The notes beneath the pieces were generated by a model, which saw only the letters and a program-made list of their open reading frames with translations, ran no database searches and had not been told where the DNA came from. Made by a program: the position numbers and the translations under genes. DNA of 21,754 bases from an uncultured Clostridia bacterium. GTDB lineage: Bacteria; Bacillota; Clostridia; Christensenellales; Aristaeellaceae. The stretch is taken from positions 1-21,754 of the forward strand of contig CAKTTL010000044.1 in NCBI GenBank assembly GCA_934615235.1, in the 5' to 3' direction. This document shows positions 21,019 through 21,754 of this stretch, piece after piece. Numbering within the stretch: the first letter of the stretch is position 1; every line of letters begins with the position of its first letter.

Positions 21019-21754
21019 ATGAAGAAGATCCTTACCCTGGTTCTGACTCTGGCTCTGGTGCTGACGGCGACCGCGCTGCCCGCGCTGGCCGAAGAACCCG
21101 TTGTGCTCAACGTGTTCTATGCCACTTCCCGCCCCATGAACGAGGCGACCGACCTTACCCGCGAATACATCAAGAACGAAATCGGCGTCGATTTCAACCT
21201 CACTGAAGGCGACGGCAGCAACTTCTCCCAGCAGCTGGCGCTCTACATCGCCAACGGCGATATGCCCGACGTCGTCCGTCTGGACTACGGCATGTGGAAA
21301 GAGTATGCGGCGGAAGGCGCCTGGGCCGACCTGACCGACTACGTCACCGATGAATACACCGACCTGAACAATTATGTCGGCGACAACTGGACCTACGCCA
21401 AGCAGGACGGCCGCATCTACGGCGTTCCCAGCGTGAGCGGCACGCCCTCCAACCACGTCATCGCCATCCGTCAGGACTGGCTGACCAAGCTCGGCCTGGA
21501 AGTGCCGGTGACCCTTGACGATTTCGTCAACGTCATGCGCGCTTTCACCACGCAGGATCCTGACGGCGACGGCCAGAACAACACCTACGGCCTCGGCGGT
21601 TCCGGCGTGAACACGCTCAGCCCGCTCTTCGGCGCGTTCGGCGCGTCCCCGGCGCAGGCCAGCTTCCTCAACGAGGACGGCACCATCACCACCAACGCGA
21701 TCAGCCCCGCCTATAAGGAAGCCCTCAAGTACATCCGCGATGTGTACGCCGAAG
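21019..21754 (+). CDS. Sugar ABC importer substrate-binding protein, LplA-type (5' part)
   Basis: The window holds the first 245 codons; the gene runs off the right edge. A Sec signal peptide (1-24, cleaved after ALA) is followed by EEPVVLNVFYATSRPMNEATD. The body shows the extracellular binding-protein family 1 pattern: ANGDMPDVVRLDYG, WADLTDYV, DGRIYGVPSV and IRQDWLTKLGLEVPVTLDDF, with a calcium-loop-like DPDGDGQNN. This is the subfamily paired with LplB/YtcP permeases. The signal peptide lacks a lipobox Cys, unlike most Gram-positive binding proteins. AAGGAGG is eight bases upstream of the ATG. Confidence 0.93.
   Translation, partial: MKKILTLVLTLALVLTATALPALAEEPVVLNVFYATSRPMNEATDLTREYIKNEIGVDFNLTEGDGSNFSQQLALYIANGDMPDVVRLDYGMWKEYAAEGAWADLTDYVTDEYTDLNNYVGDNWTYAKQDGRIYGVPSVSGTPSNHVIAIRQDWLTKLGLEVPVTLDDFVNVMRAFTTQDPDGDGQNNTYGLGGSGVNTLSPLFGAFGASPAQASFLNEDGTITTNAISPAYKEALKYIRDVYAE

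Overview
The window looks like a chromosome segment from a GC-rich, endospore-forming Firmicute of the Clostridia type. Evidence for this is the sporulation and germination set (a SpoIIR-like protein, SleB, YpeB and a BofC-domain protein), a near-perfect forespore sigma-F-type promoter, strong AGGAGG ribosome sites, and ABC sugar importers of the LplB/YtcP type. I cannot assign a genus from the sequence alone.

Layout, left to right. (1) 35-6456, minus strand: a tightly coupled glycoside operon, read in the order GH2 beta-mannosidase, GH38 alpha-mannosidase, ROK kinase fused to a GmhA-like SIS isomerase. A divergent AraC/cupin regulator sits at 6603-7427. (2) 7528-9552, plus: a GH42 beta-galactosidase with its own strong promoter, whose -35 box covers the araC stop codon. 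(3) 9561-10123: an array of oriented palindromic repeats broken by a MITE-like element. (4) 10180-11467, minus: PadR regulator, HAAS/DUF1700-type membrane gene with two homopolymer frameshifts, and a small two-helix membrane protein. (5) 11536-12246: poorly coding DNA and a second repeat array, in reverse orientation. (6) 12247-12771, minus: BofC-domain protein. (7) 12841-15523, minus: a TrpXYZ-type ABC importer (ATPase, permease, binding protein). (8) 15524-15893: its long leader, which encodes a 33-residue peptide with nine Phe/Tyr in thirteen residues, followed by alternative pairings and an intrinsic terminator. (9) 15941-18926, plus: sigma-F-type promoter, short SpoIIR-like gene, sleB, a third repeat array with a second full MITE, then ypeB. 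(10) 19160-21754, plus: two LplB/YtcP-type sugar permeases and the start of their binding protein, cut by the window end.

The most striking item is region 8. It has the layout of a classical ribosome-mediated transcription attenuator, here apparently sensing Phe/Tyr and controlling an ABC importer in a Firmicute, where T-box riboswitches would be the usual solution. It also suggests a substrate for this importer family. The second theme is repeats: three arrays share the same palindromic modules, with compensatory changes in the stems, and each array starts just after a gene's stop codon in the same relative orientation. MITE-like elements about 160 bp long sit inside two of the arrays, and a 31-bp remnant of the same element forms a hairpin in the GH42 5' UTR.
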